A stretch of DNA of 64,000 nucleotides from Saccharicrinis sp963666825 (GTDB lineage Bacteria; Bacteroidota; Bacteroidia; Bacteroidales; Marinilabiliaceae), in NCBI GenBank assembly GCA_963666825.2, contig OY763044.2, forward strand, positions 2,666,001-2,730,000, written 5' to 3'. This document shows, piece after piece, positions 1 through 9,900 of the stretch; positions within the stretch are counted from its first letter, which is position 1; each line of letters opens with the position of its first letter. The position numbers and the translations under genes were made by a program. The notes under the pieces were generated by a model that worked only from the letters and a program-made list of their open reading frames with translations, was not told the DNA's origin and made no database searches.

Positions 1-1284
1 CCTGAAGAAAATCAAAAAATTGACAAACCTATTCCTACCCAGAACCTATCAATGAACCTGATCCGTAAAGAAGAATGGAAACAGATTGTATTGGATACCT
101 GGCGTAGACACAGGGACTTTTTCTATGATCCGAACATGCATGGATTGGATTGGGAAGCAATTCGAGACAGATATTTACCTTTAGTTGATGATGCCAGAAC
201 CAGATGGGACATCACAAACATTCAAAAAAATCTCGTTTCTGAACTTAGTGCCGGACATACTTATTCCTATGGTGGTGATACAGAAAAAAGTCCTTCTCAG
301 GATTGTGGCTATTTAGGTATTGATTGGGAAACAGAAAATGGTTTATACAAAGTTAAACGCATCGTTAAACCTGCAGAATGGGATACTCAAACCAGATCTC
401 CTTTTGATAAACCGGGTGTTGAAGTTAAAGAAGGTGATTATATTCTTTCTGTGGACAATATCCCTCTTGAAACAAACAAAGATCCTTATTCAGCATTTTC
501 AGGATTGGAAGGTAAAACGGTTTTATTAAAAGTTTCCTCTACTGGAAATCAAGCAAACAGTAAAGATGTTATCGTTAAATGCTTATCCGGTAGAGAAGAA
601 TATAACCTTAGATATCTTGAGTGGATTGAAAATAACAGAAAAATGGTTGATAAATTATCCAACGGTCAACTAGGTTATATATACATGGCCAACACTGCTG
701 GTCAAGGTCAGCAGGAATTAGTAAAAATGTATTATGGGCAACTAGATAAAAAAGGTTTTATACTAGACGAACGTTGGAATGGCGGTGGGCAACTTGCCGA
801 TCGTTTCCTGGAGTTAATTCAACGTCCGGTAAACTGTCATCTTCACTGGAGACATGGTAAAGATCATCGTAGTCCTGTTAAAACCAATACAGGTCCTATC
901 GGTATGCTTATTAATGGTTGGGCAGGATCAGGTGGAGATGGTCTACCTTGGGCATTTCAGGAACTAAAAGCAGGTCCTATTGTTGGTGAACGTACATTAG
1001 GGATCCTTGTAGGTCCGGCAACAGGCCACCGATTAATTGATGGAGGTTCAATAACAGTTCCCGGCGCCCGACTATACGATAATGATGGTCATTGGTTTTG
1101 GGAAGGTGAAGGTGTCAGGCCGGATATAAAAGTATGGGATGATCCGAATATATTGATTCAGGGAAGAGATCCTCAGGTGGAACGTGTTGTTGAAGAAGTT
1201 TTAAAACTAACAAAAGAAAACAAACATTTAATAACTCCGGCACCACCACTAGAAGACAGAACTGCAAAAGGACTAAAACAATAA
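1..1284 (+). CDS. Tricorn-type S41 peptidase, C-terminal part (5' end outside window)
   Basis: The reading frame is open from base 1, so this is the C-terminal part of a longer protein; the ATG at 52 is internal. Residue numbers here count from that Met. A histidine in SAGHTYSY (about 69) resembles the tricorn catalytic His, a PDZ-like segment lies at about 120-175 (GVEVKEGDYILSV), and the S41 core has the nucleophile motif AGSGGD (Ser about 293) followed by GERTLG and a late EGEGVRPDI. Tricorn-family proteins are large peptidases that trim peptides; Bacteroidota versions usually have an N-terminal beta-propeller and are often exported. A hairpin terminator follows directly. The family call is firm. 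The substrate is unknown. Confidence 0.85.
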   Translation, partial: PEENQKIDKPIPTQNLSMNLIRKEEWKQIVLDTWRRHRDFFYDPNMHGLDWEAIRDRYLPLVDDARTRWDITNIQKNLVSELSAGHTYSYGGDTEKSPSQDCGYLGIDWETENGLYKVKRIVKPAEWDTQTRSPFDKPGVEVKEGDYILSVDNIPLETNKDPYSAFSGLEGKTVLLKVSSTGNQANSKDVIVKCLSGREEYNLRYLEWIENNRKMVDKLSNGQLGYIYMANTAGQGQQELVKMYYGQLDKKGFILDERWNGGGQLADRFLELIQRPVNCHLHWRHGKDHRSPVKTNTGPIGMLINGWAGSGGDGLPWAFQELKAGPIVGERTLGILVGPATGHRLIDGGSITVPGARLYDNDGHWFWEGEGVRPDIKVWDDPNILIQGRDPQVERVVEEVLKLTKENKHLITPAPPLEDRTAKGLKQ

Positions 1285-1293
1285 AATAATTTT

Positions 1294-1323
1294 AAACGGC
1301 TGGTAATTTATCAGCCGTTTTTA
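1294..1323 (+). terminator. Rho-independent terminator after the tricorn-type gene
   Basis: A 9-bp perfect stem (AAACGGCTG / CAGCCGTTT) with a 9-nt loop runs into T residues, 10 bases after the stop codon. Confidence 0.8.
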
Positions 1324-1359
1324 TTGGATTTATTTCTCAACTAAAATCAGAATATTGTT

Positions 1360-1367
1360 TAGTTTTG
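1360..1367 (+). promoter_or_regulatory. Bacteroidota -7 element (TAGTTTTG)
   Basis: An exact TAnnTTTG match. It overlaps the in-frame TTG at 1365, which therefore cannot be the translation start and supports the ATG at 1392. I see no clear -33 TTG at the usual distance. Confidence 0.5.
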
Positions 1368-1391
1368 TGTACATATTTTATAACAAAAGAA

Positions 1392-1895
1392 ATGAATATA
1401 ACACTGCATCCTATTACAGATAATGATTTACAATTTATTTGTGATATTTATAATTATTATATTAAAAACACGACAGCTACTTTTCATACAGAACATGTTG
1501 GTATTGATGAAATAAAAACATTTGTTCCATACAAACACCACAAATACGAAACATTCATTGTTAAAAATTCAGACGGTGAGAGTTGCGGATATATTTACCT
1601 TGGTTATTACAAACCAAGACAAGCATATGACAGAACTGCTGAAGTTACCATATATCTTAAACCTGAAATGGGTGGAATGGGCTATGGAAAAGCAGCTTTA
1701 GATTTAATTGAAGATATCGCTAAAGAAAAAGATATAAAAGTATTATTGGGAGTAATAACTGCAGAGAACAAAGCCAGTGTTCGTGTATTTGAAAAATGCG
1801 AGTATGAAAAATGCGCGCATTTCAAACAAGTAGGGGAAAAATTTGGTAAGATATTAGACGTTGTGATTTATGAAAAAATTCTTGAAATGGTTTAG
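1392..1895 (+). CDS. GNAT family N-acetyltransferase (phosphinothricin acetyltransferase-like)
   Basis: This 167-residue protein begins MNITLHPITDND. It has the single-domain GNAT layout: an early DIYNYYI helix, a central strand ending AEVTIYLKPEMGGMGYGKAAL (the G-x-G/A acetyl-CoA loop) and a late NKASVRVFEKCEYE helix. The NYYIKNTTATF and late-asparagine features resemble the phosphinothricin/PAT branch, whose members acetylate small amines or amino-acid analogues. The start was chosen because an upstream in-frame TTG sits inside a -7 promoter element. It stands alone, converging on the MntP-like gene with one base between stops. The substrate cannot be deduced. Confidence 0.8.
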   Translation: MNITLHPITDNDLQFICDIYNYYIKNTTATFHTEHVGIDEIKTFVPYKHHKYETFIVKNSDGESCGYIYLGYYKPRQAYDRTAEVTIYLKPEMGGMGYGKAALDLIEDIAKEKDIKVLLGVITAENKASVRVFEKCEYEKCAHFKQVGEKFGKILDVVIYEKILEMV

Positions 1896-1896
1896 A

Positions 1897-2463
1897 CTAT
1901 AAATTATAAACATGCGACAGTAATATTTTCACACCTAACCCAATTAAAACAACTCCTCCAAAAACATCTATTCCAGTATTAATTTTATTGCCAATCTTTC
2001 TGCCAATAATAACACCCGATGATGAAAACAAAAAGGTTAAAATGCCAATAATTACCATTGCCAGGTATATATTAATATCAATAATACCAAAACCAATCCC
2101 CACTACTAAAGCATCAATACTAGTCGCAATAGCCATTCCTATTAACAATAAATTGTTTGAAGGATTAAAATTACTGCAATTGTCATCTGAAGCAGTGATG
2201 CCTTCATAAATTAATTTAAAACCAATCAGGAACAAAAGAAAAAATGCAATCCAATGATCATAATCTTCAATAACAGATATAAAGCTACTTCCAATCAACC
2301 ATCCAATATATGGCATTACGCCCTGAAAAACTGCCATAAAAACAGCAACCTTAAAAATATGCCCAGTTCTTATACGTTTACAGCATGCCCCTGTAGTTAT
2401 ACTTGCAGCTAAACTATCTATAGACAATCCTACTCCAATAAGTATTAGTGAAAGAATATTCAT
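1897..2463 (-). CDS. mntP: MntP-like manganese efflux pump
   Basis: About 188 residues forming six hydrophobic segments in two similar halves. Each half carries the family's acidic signature: GLSIDSLAASI near the N-terminus and ATSIDALVVGIGFG in the middle. MntP-family proteins export Mn(II) across the inner membrane. The start is at MNILSL; a second ATG lies three bases upstream (2466), and the longer frame to 2493 begins with a TTG lying next to a -7 element, so it is rejected. In other bacteria the family is often under a yybP-ykoY riboswitch; I see no room for one here, since the promoter element lies only about 20 bases upstream. Confidence 0.85.
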   Translation of the reverse strand: MNILSLILIGVGLSIDSLAASITTGACCKRIRTGHIFKVAVFMAVFQGVMPYIGWLIGSSFISVIEDYDHWIAFFLLFLIGFKLIYEGITASDDNCSNFNPSNNLLLIGMAIATSIDALVVGIGFGIIDINIYLAMVIIGILTFLFSSSGVIIGRKIGNKINTGIDVFGGVVLIGLGVKILLSHVYNL

Positions 2464-2482
2464 CATTATTTTTTTGGTGGCG

Positions 2483-2490
2483 CAAAAGTA
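2483..2490 (-). promoter_or_regulatory. Bacteroidota -7 element (TACTTTTG) for mntP
   Basis: An exact TAnnTTTG on the minus strand about 20 bases before the ATG, implying a very short leader. The remaining 240-bp gap to 2733 is AT-rich and shows nothing else recognisable. Confidence 0.5.
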
Positions 2491-2733
2491 CAAAAAATAT
2501 TATCCTATGATGAATAAATATATTTAGAAGTAATCTAAAAAGGCCAATTACATCATATACATTAATAGTTTTAAAAACACTCTTTAAAAATCCTCATCAA
2601 ACTCATCCAAATTATTATATTTCAAAATATTGAAAACAAAAAACAAAGACACGAATACAAATAAACATTATTACAACATCAAGTATTCGTAACAAAAACT
2701 TGATAAATTCTCAGAACAAATTCAGATGGTTTT

Positions 2734-3126
2734 TCAATTCATAAAATTATCAATCAGGTATTGCGGAACAGGTATCGGTCTGTTATTACTTTCATTAATC
2801 ATAACCACTTTAGTATCCCCTACTGCATATATTAATCCTGAATCTGCATTTTTAAAAGTGTATTCAACCAAAAACATAACAGACCTTTTTATTGTAAATA
2901 CAATTTCGCAAACAGCATTATCTCCTAAGCGCATTGGATTTTTATATTTACATGAAGTTTCGGATATTACAAAGGTCTTACCCTCCTTTTTACATCTTAA
3001 AAAATCGTCCATAAGCAATTCTGTTCTGGCATTTTCCATATATGTAAAATAAACAGAATTGTTTACATGCATATTCATATCAATATCGAAAAATCGAATA
3101 TTTACTGGCTGTATAAATTTCTTCAC
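2734..3126 (-). CDS. Acyl-CoA thioesterase, 4HBT/YbgC-FadM-like hotdog protein
   Basis: A 130-residue single hotdog-fold domain. The diagnostic N-terminal motif FFDIDMNMHVNNSVYFTYMENAR contains the catalytic Asp and the HVNN segment of the 4-hydroxybenzoyl-CoA thioesterase family. Such enzymes hydrolyse acyl-CoA thioesters in the cytoplasm. The start codon is GTG: there is no ATG before the conserved motif, and a -7 element 18 bases upstream fixes the 5' end. It is divergent from era. The physiological substrate is not predictable from sequence. Confidence 0.8.
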   Translation of the reverse strand: MKKFIQPVNIRFFDIDMNMHVNNSVYFTYMENARTELLMDDFLRCKKEGKTFVISETSCKYKNPMRLGDNAVCEIVFTIKRSVMFLVEYTFKNADSGLIYAVGDTKVVMINESNNRPIPVPQYLIDNFMN

Positions 3127-3143
3127 TTCTAAAATTTTATCAC

Positions 3144-3151
3144 CAAAAGTA
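3144..3151 (-). promoter_or_regulatory. Bacteroidota -7 element (TACTTTTG) for the thioesterase
   Basis: An exact TAnnTTTG on the minus strand. It supports the GTG start at 3126 because any longer start would lie in the promoter. Confidence 0.5.
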
Positions 3152-3236
3152 ATAGAAATTACATATCCTTTAAATTCAATTTTGTGTGAAATAGCATATT
3201 CTCGTATCTTCGCAGCAGATTTAATTAAAATATTAT

Positions 3237-4121
3237 ATGAAGCATAAATCAGGATTTGTAAATATCGTTGGAAACCCTAATGTTGGTAAGTCAACTTTAA
3301 CAAATAAACTAGTAGGTGAAAAATTATCTATTATTACTTCAAAGGCACAAACTACAAGACATAGAATTCTTGGTATTGTGAATGAAGAAGACTATCAGAT
3401 TGTTTTTTCAGATACACCAGGGGTTTTAAAACCAAATTACAAGCTTCAGGAGTCGATGCTAAAGTTTTCGAAAACGGCTTTACAAGATGCTGATATCATT
3501 ATTTACATGACTGACATTGTTGAAAAGATTGATAAAAACAACGACTTTTTAGACAGTGTAAGAAAGACAAAGTCACCTGTAATATTAGTGATTAATAAAA
3601 TAGACGAATCAAATCCTGAACAATTAGACGAACTTGTTTCCAGATGGAAAGAAGAACTTCCTAATGCCGAAATCTACCCAATGTCGGCATTACATGGATT
3701 TAATACGGATAATCTTTTAAATAGAATTAAGGAATTATTACCAGAAGGAGAACCTTATTACGATAAAGAAGCTTTAACTGACAAGCCAACGCGTTTCTTT
3801 ATCTCTGAGATCATTCGAGAGAAGATATTGCTTTACTATCAAAAAGAGATTCCTTATTCTGTTGAAGTAGAAGTTGAAGAATTTAAAGAAGCTGAAGAGC
3901 AGATTAATATTCGTGCTATAATACACGTTGCAAGAGAATCTCAAAAAGGAATTATTATTGGCCATAAAGGAAGTGCATTAAAGAAAACAGGTACTATGGC
4001 CAGAAAAGACATGGAAAAATTTCTTGAGAAGAAGGTATTTTTACAGTTATATGTAAAGGTAACTAAAGATTGGAGAGACAAAGATGTCAATTTACGTGGA
4101 TTTGGTTATGATCCAAAATAA
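3237..4121 (+). CDS. era: GTPase Era
   Basis: A 294-residue protein of normal Era length. The GTPase domain shows G1 GNPNVGKS (12-19), switch II DTPG (59-62) and G4 NKID (120-123). The C-terminal KH domain has its RNA-binding loop IIGHKGSALKK (GHKG 242-245). Era binds the 3' end of 16S rRNA and helps 30S subunit maturation. The candidate promoter is TTG at 3182, then TATCTTCG at 3205-3212 (one mismatch from TAnnTTTG). Der follows in the same direction but with its own promoter element. Confidence 0.97.
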   Translation: MKHKSGFVNIVGNPNVGKSTLTNKLVGEKLSIITSKAQTTRHRILGIVNEEDYQIVFSDTPGVLKPNYKLQESMLKFSKTALQDADIIIYMTDIVEKIDKNNDFLDSVRKTKSPVILVINKIDESNPEQLDELVSRWKEELPNAEIYPMSALHGFNTDNLLNRIKELLPEGEPYYDKEALTDKPTRFFISEIIREKILLYYQKEIPYSVEVEVEEFKEAEEQINIRAIIHVARESQKGIIIGHKGSALKKTGTMARKDMEKFLEKKVFLQLYVKVTKDWRDKDVNLRGFGYDPK

Positions 4122-4206
4122 GTGTTAAGAAAGTTGAAGTATCATTCTAATTTGTAAAAACTTAGTGTTTTTTTTGAGCTTTTTATCAGAGTGCTAAATT
4201 ATTGAT

Positions 4207-4214
4207 TATCTTTG
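4207..4214 (+). promoter_or_regulatory. Bacteroidota -7 element (TATCTTTG) for der
   Basis: An exact TAnnTTTG. Transcription from it would begin near 4221, just at the in-frame TTG (4222), so the ATG at 4255 is the better start. Confidence 0.55.
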
Positions 4215-4254
4215 CACGCTTTTGAATTTAGTAAAACAAAAAACCAGCATAGAA

Positions 4255-5559
4255 ATGGGAAATATAGCAGCCATAGTAGGAAGACCTAATGTAGGTAAAT
4301 CAACGCTTTTCAATAGGTTAACTGAAACTCGTACTGCAATAGTTAATGAGGAGAGCGGAGTAACACGTGATCGAATTTACGGTAAATGTATTTGGAACGG
4401 ACTGGAGTTTTCTGTTGTTGATACAGGAGGTTATGCAGTAGGATCAGATGATATATTTGAAGAAGAAATTCGTAAACAGGTTCTTATTGCAATAGAAGAA
4501 GCTGACATAATCCTTTTTATGCTTGATGTAACAACAGGTATTACTGATTATGATGAAATGGTTGCTGATATACTTCGAAGAAGCAACAAACAAGTTATCA
4601 TGGTTGCCAATAAGGTGGATAATCCTGAAAGATTAACTGAAGCAAGTTATTTTTACGCTCTTGGACTTGAAGAAATGTTTCCTATATCTTCGATTAACGG
4701 AGCTGGAACAGGTGAACTTTTGGATAGATTAATTGAGTTATTCCCAAGTTCAGAAAGTATTGAAGAACTTGACATACCTCGATTTGCCATTGTAGGTAGA
4801 CCTAATGCAGGTAAATCATCAATTGTAAATGCTTTTATTGGCGAAGACAGAAATATTGTTACTCCAATATCAGGAACAACAAGAGATTCTATTTATACCC
4901 GATATAATAAATTTGGTCATGATTTTTATTTGGTAGACACAGCCGGAGTTAGAAAAAAATCAAAAGTTAATGAAGATCTTGAATTTTATAGTGTAATGAG
5001 AGCCATTCGCGCTATTGAAAATTCAGATGTATGTCTTTTAATGATTGATGCCACTCGTGGTGTTGAAAGTCAGGACCAAAAGATTTTTCAATTAATCCAA
5101 AGAAATAAAAAAGGTATTGTTGTTTTAATCAACAAGTGGGATTTGGTTGAAAAAGATACCATGACCCTTAAGAGATACGAAGATCAGGTAAAAGAAAAAT
5201 TTGCTCCTTTTGTAGATTTCCCTATTGTCTTCACTTCAGTATTAACAAAACAGCGTATTCATAAAGCACTTGAATTGGCTGTTCAGGTATATGAAAATAA
5301 AACTCGTAAAATACCTACTTCAAAGTTAAACGAGGCCATGCAACAAATCGTGCATGACAATCCACCACCATCAACAAAAGGTAAGTACATAAAAATTAAG
5401 TACATTATGCAGTTGCCAACTAACACGCCTGCATTTGCATTTTTCTGTAATTTACCTCAGTATGTAAAAGATCCGTACAAAAGGTTTTTAGAAAATAAAC
5501 TTAGAAAGATGTGGGATTTTTCAGGGGTACCTATTCAAATTTTTATGCGTAAAAAATAA
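4255..5559 (+). CDS. der: Ribosome biogenesis GTPase Der (EngA)
   Basis: A 434-residue protein with the tandem G-domain layout unique to Der: the first P-loop GRPNVGKS lies at residues 9-16, and a second GRPNAGKS starts the second G domain near residue 178. Each has its DTxG and NKxD motifs (NKVD, NKWD). The C-terminal KH-like domain ends in the basic tail MRKK. Der acts in 50S subunit assembly. The start was moved from an in-frame TTG at 4222 to the ATG because of the promoter position and the family's usual N-terminus. A strong terminator follows. Confidence 0.97.
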   Translation: MGNIAAIVGRPNVGKSTLFNRLTETRTAIVNEESGVTRDRIYGKCIWNGLEFSVVDTGGYAVGSDDIFEEEIRKQVLIAIEEADIILFMLDVTTGITDYDEMVADILRRSNKQVIMVANKVDNPERLTEASYFYALGLEEMFPISSINGAGTGELLDRLIELFPSSESIEELDIPRFAIVGRPNAGKSSIVNAFIGEDRNIVTPISGTTRDSIYTRYNKFGHDFYLVDTAGVRKKSKVNEDLEFYSVMRAIRAIENSDVCLLMIDATRGVESQDQKIFQLIQRNKKGIVVLINKWDLVEKDTMTLKRYEDQVKEKFAPFVDFPIVFTSVLTKQRIHKALELAVQVYENKTRKIPTSKLNEAMQQIVHDNPPPSTKGKYIKIKYIMQLPTNTPAFAFFCNLPQYVKDPYKRFLENKLRKMWDFSGVPIQIFMRKK

Positions 5560-5583
5560 AATTACATTAATAATAATATACTT

Positions 5584-5613
5584 AAGGATTAGATTTCTCT
5601 AATCCTTTTTTTA
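5584..5613 (+). terminator. Rho-independent terminator after der
   Basis: A perfect 10-bp stem (AAGGATTAGA / TCTAATCCTT), tetraloop TTTC, then a T run. Confidence 0.85.
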
Positions 5614-5629
5614 TTTCATGATTTTCTAT

Positions 5630-5660
5630 TTGGATGTAGTTTAAATAAAAATTATTTTTG
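5630..5660 (+). promoter_or_regulatory. Promoter of the hemerythrin gene: TTG - 20 bp - TATTTTTG
   Basis: A -33 TTG at 5630-5632 and an exact -7 element at 5653-5660. The -7 element contains the in-frame TTG at 5658 and so excludes it as a start codon. Confidence 0.6.
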
Positions 5661-5678
5661 AGAAAAAATATTATCACT

Positions 5679-6404
5679 ATGCTCATAACAGCTGATATGA
5701 AAATGGCCGATTTAATCCATATGGATTTTCAACTATTGGCAGTTATCCAAAGAATTGGGATAAATCTTGGATTTAGGGAAAAAACTATTGATGAAGTTTG
5801 TCAGGAAAATAATGTTGATACTGACTTCTTTATTCAGGTTGCTCGTTCATTTCATGATCAGGATTATTTCCCGAAAGAAAAATTTTTCACATTCAAAGCT
5901 GAATGGCTAATAAGTTTCTTAAGAAGAACACATCAATGCATTTTAGAATACAAAATTCCGGAGATAAAGGAAAAGATTGAATTAATGGTTGAAGATCTTA
6001 AAGAAACAACTAAGAATTACGAGCTAATTAAGAATTTCTTTACTGAGTATATCAGGGAATTAAGCGTACATATGGAACTAGAAGAGAGTAAAGTATTTCC
6101 ATATGTTATTGCTCTATCCGAATCTCTTGCGGCTAATAAGAAAACAGAAGAATTTGAAAAGAAATTCAACAACTATAATATTCAAAAATACCTTGAAGAT
6201 CATAACGACATTGAAGAAAAGGTATATGATCTAAAAAATATACTGATTAAATATTTACCGCCACCAATTGACAGCTGTAAATATAACTCACTATTGTTTG
6301 AGATCTTTAAATTAGAAAAAGACCTAAAGGATCATTCCAAGTTAGAAGATAAAGTCCTCATTCCAAAAGTAAAGTTAATGGAAACCGAATTAGAAAACCT
6401 TTAA
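5679..6404 (+). CDS. Hemerythrin (HHE) domain protein with degenerate ScdA-type N-terminus
   Basis: About 241 residues. The N-terminal 60 residues resemble the ScdA/RIC N-terminal domain (RIGINLGFREKTIDEVCQEN), but the Cys-Cys pair of that domain is replaced. The following four-helix region has spaced His/Glu ligands typical of hemerythrin HHE domains: RRTHQCILEY, HMELEESKVFPY, DHNDIEEK and DHSKLEDKVLIP. Such proteins bind a di-iron centre and repair iron-sulfur clusters or sense O2/NO. It lies 10 bp before a LuxR-type regulator, probably in one transcript. Start: ATG 5679; Mets at 5697 and 5703 are alternatives. Confidence 0.75.
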   Translation: MLITADMKMADLIHMDFQLLAVIQRIGINLGFREKTIDEVCQENNVDTDFFIQVARSFHDQDYFPKEKFFTFKAEWLISFLRRTHQCILEYKIPEIKEKIELMVEDLKETTKNYELIKNFFTEYIRELSVHMELEESKVFPYVIALSESLAANKKTEEFEKKFNNYNIQKYLEDHNDIEEKVYDLKNILIKYLPPPIDSCKYNSLLFEIFKLEKDLKDHSKLEDKVLIPKVKLMETELENL

Positions 6405-6414
6405 ATTTACAATA

Positions 6415-6993
6415 ATGGTAAGGATATTAGTTGCAGAGCCTTCATATTTAGTGCGAAAAGGATTATCCACTATTTTAAATGAGTTAAAAACTGTTACTCA
6501 AATTGAAGAAGTATCAGGTGCCGATGATATTAAAGAAGCTTTAATTTCAATTTTACCAAACCTGATAATTATTAATACTACTTTAAGTAGCCTACATCAA
6601 GTTGAAGAGGATATTAGAAAACATGCGCCCGACGCAACAATAATTTCCATTTTCAACACGCCATTGCCTAAAAACACTAACGATAAAACGCTTTCTGTTT
6701 TTGATGACAAGTCGATACTAATTAATAAAATACGCACTCAGGTAAAAAACGTACAGCAGACCTCAATGCTACAGGAAAATTCGGAAGAATTGAGCGAACG
6801 CGAAAGAGAAGTCCTGCAAAAAATAGCCTTAGGCAAAACAAACAAAGAAGTTGCTAATGAACTATTTATCAGTACCCATACTGTTATTTCACACAGAAAA
6901 AATATAACAAGAAAATTAGGAATTAAAACAGTTTCTGGTTTAACTGTATATGCCATTTTAAATCAAATAATAAGCATGGAAGATATTTCCTAA
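6415..6993 (+). CDS. LuxR/NarL-type DNA-binding regulator with degenerate receiver domain
   Basis: A 192-residue protein. The first ~115 residues follow the receiver-domain pattern (MVRILVAEPSYLVRKGL), but the acidic pocket is AEP rather than DD and the phosphorylation site appears as IINTT rather than a D. The C-terminal domain is a clear GerE/LuxR helix-turn-helix (LSEREREVLQKIALGKTNKEVA, then STHTVISHRKNI). It is thus probably a phosphorylation-independent regulator working with the preceding hemerythrin protein. Its stop overlaps that of the convergent histidine kinase gene by 4 bp. Confidence 0.85.
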   Translation: MVRILVAEPSYLVRKGLSTILNELKTVTQIEEVSGADDIKEALISILPNLIIINTTLSSLHQVEEDIRKHAPDATIISIFNTPLPKNTNDKTLSVFDDKSILINKIRTQVKNVQQTSMLQENSEELSEREREVLQKIALGKTNKEVANELFISTHTVISHRKNITRKLGIKTVSGLTVYAILNQIISMEDIS

Positions 6994-9900
6994 TCATCGT
7001 AATTAGGAAATTCAACATAAAAGGATGTTCCTTCATTAATCTTTGTACTAAACCAAATCTTTCCTTTACTATTTACTACTATATTTTTCACAATAGCTAA
7101 CCCCAATCCCATACCACTACTTTTCGTTGTAAAATTTGGAGAAAATAACTTTTCCTGAATTTCCTCATCGATACCTAATCCATTATCAGTTATTTTTATT
7201 ACAACCTGATTTTCCTTAGTATAGACTTCTACATCAATTACACCTTTTCTTTTTGATGGAATAGATTGGATTGCATTTTTTATAAGATTTGTAAAAACAC
7301 TATTCATTTGTTCAGGATCGGCATAAATCCAATATTTTTCAATACTGTTTTTATTTACAACAAAATCTAATTCCTTTGCTTTATCAAATAACGAAACACA
7401 ATGCATTAAGACCTCAACAACATCAATTTTCTTTCTTTTAGCAATAGGCATCTTGGCAAAGTTCGAAAATTCAGATGCTATATTTGATAAATTATCTATT
7501 TGATCAATTAAGGTAGTTGAGACCTTTTTAAGCTTTTCATCAAAATCAGAAGCATTATCTTTATATGCTCTTTCTAAATATTGAATGCTTAGCTTCATTG
7601 GTGTTAAAGGATTCTTTATTTCATGAGCAATCTGACGTGCCATCTCTCTCCAAGCCATCTCTCTTTCTGATTTAGCTAGTTTTTCTGCGCTTTCCGATAA
7701 CTCTTCAACCATGCGATTATACTCAATAACCAACTGCCCTATTTCATCCTTACCTTTATATTCGATCTTTTCATTTCTCTTACCCAGACTTAACTGTCCC
7801 ATTTTAGATTGAATCACCTTTAAGGGATGTGTAATTCTTCGCGACACAACAACGGTAAGTCCAATTACTATAATTAAAAATATAAGATAAAAATTAACGA
7901 TACCCATTACCAAAGACGATATCTCATCACGCAGTTCACTTGTTCCGACAAAATACGGCATGTTTAAATACGCAAGCACCTTTTTATTATCATTAATAAA
8001 AGGAACATACACAGATAAGTATTTTAAACTTCCAATTGCTTCTTCATGAATAAACTCAACTTCACCTTTTCGATTCAATTCAATATACCCTCTGCTGTTC
8101 ATTAAATGCCCCGACAAACCTTTATCAAATAACTCGGGGCGAGATGTTGCTATTAACCTACCATCTGTTCCATATAAATTTAAATCGGCATAAAATACAC
8201 TCGAGAACTTTTTCAGTAAATACTCAAGAAATTCTTCCATATCAGGAGTAAACTCATCTTCAGTGCCCAGCCTATGCTCCATTTCCATTAAAACAGATCG
8301 CATCTTTTCAGAAAGTATCTGGTTATTTTTTATCTCGAAACTTCTAATTGTTTGCCATACAGATCCACTTGCTATCACTAACAATAAAGCCATCATTAAG
8401 CCTATAAAAGCAATTTGTATACGCTCCTGTACTGTAAATTCATACATTATACGTCCTCGTTTAAGACGCGTTAACAAAATTAGAAAAGAACCAAAAATAA
8501 AAAATGAAACAAATAATATTGAAAAAGCTATCAATATCATAGAGAAATTGACTATCGGCAGTGACAATATGATACATACATTATCCTGAGGTTGATAAAT
8601 TAAATGAGAAAAATCCTCAGAATTAAAAAATCTAAAGCTTTTTACCTTAGTTGTTAACCTATTTAACTGAATTGGATATTTAAAATCTCCAACTTCTTTC
8701 GCCAATTGACCATCAACATATTTTGCATATGAATAATTTGCCAACGGTTCTTTTAATTTACTTTCTCGTTCAGACAATAATAATTCAGGATATCCAGGAC
8801 CTTCAAAAAAGGGTTTTGAAACTAACTCTAAATACAAACATGTTTCTTTTGCAGAATCACCTTCAAAAAATTTAAATACACCAAAGTAAGTTACCTGGTC
8901 AGCCTGGTTTTTTAAGAAATAAAAATGTTTACTATCCAACACCCAGGAACCATCTGTTTTAAGCATCTTATTAAAGTACTCGTAACAATTATGTTTCTCA
9001 TTACTAGCATTTACAATTACATCTCCTCCGGGCCAACATGGAATAACTTGCAATTCGTAACGCTCCAGATACCCATGAAAATAATTTATCTTAAGATATT
9101 TGGTAATAGATTCAACATCAAGTTCTTTTTTAGAAACTTCAGTTATTATCGTTGAGTCACTAGCTAAAGCCTCCTCTAATTCTTTTAATAATAATTCAGA
9201 AAGAGGATCTTCCTCTATCGATAACCTAAACGAAAGGTTTTCTATTAACAGTTTACGCTCTTCTCTTTCTTTATTATAATTATGAAAGTAAAATGAATAT
9301 ACAGAGAAAACTGAAAATACAGCCACAAACCAAATAAATGTAGAGTACGCATGATAACTTTTACGACGAGTAACCCATATAAGCATATTAGCCACAACTA
9401 AAAACATAAATGAGTAAACCCAAAAAATGATATTAAAACTATAAAGCGCAAGTATTACAACAACAACAGATACAATAATTGATAGTGTTTTCTTACTTAC
9501 TTGCTTTAAGAAAATAATAAACACTTTCTCCATTACAAGAACCACCGATAGTAGCAATAAACTTATAATAAAGAATCTAACAAGATCTAAAAACTGTATA
9601 TCAGAAACCTTAAATAATATTGGAGCAGATAAAGAGTTAGATACCAATATTTTAACAATATAATTTTGAATATGCCAAAATCCAAAAGTTAAAGCTAAAA
9701 CCCCAGCAATAATTAAATTTCGATAAAACCTGTTTTTATTCAGTTTTAATATATAAGAAGGAGCTAGAACATATTTATAAAAAATAAAAGCCTCTGAAAA
9801 AACCAAAATTGCAAACAACAATAAACTTCCCAAATTTGGGAATAATTGAGTTGCTCCAAAATAAACAGGTGAAAATAAATAAGTTTCGAAGAGAAAAGAA

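Noticed and set aside
1365..1391. N-terminal extension of the GNAT gene from a TTG codon
   Set aside because: The TTG lies inside an exact -7 promoter element; translation from there is not possible if that promoter is used. Similar TTG extensions were rejected for mntP (2493), der (4222), the hemerythrin gene (5658), nadC (11743) and the ferredoxin (24795).
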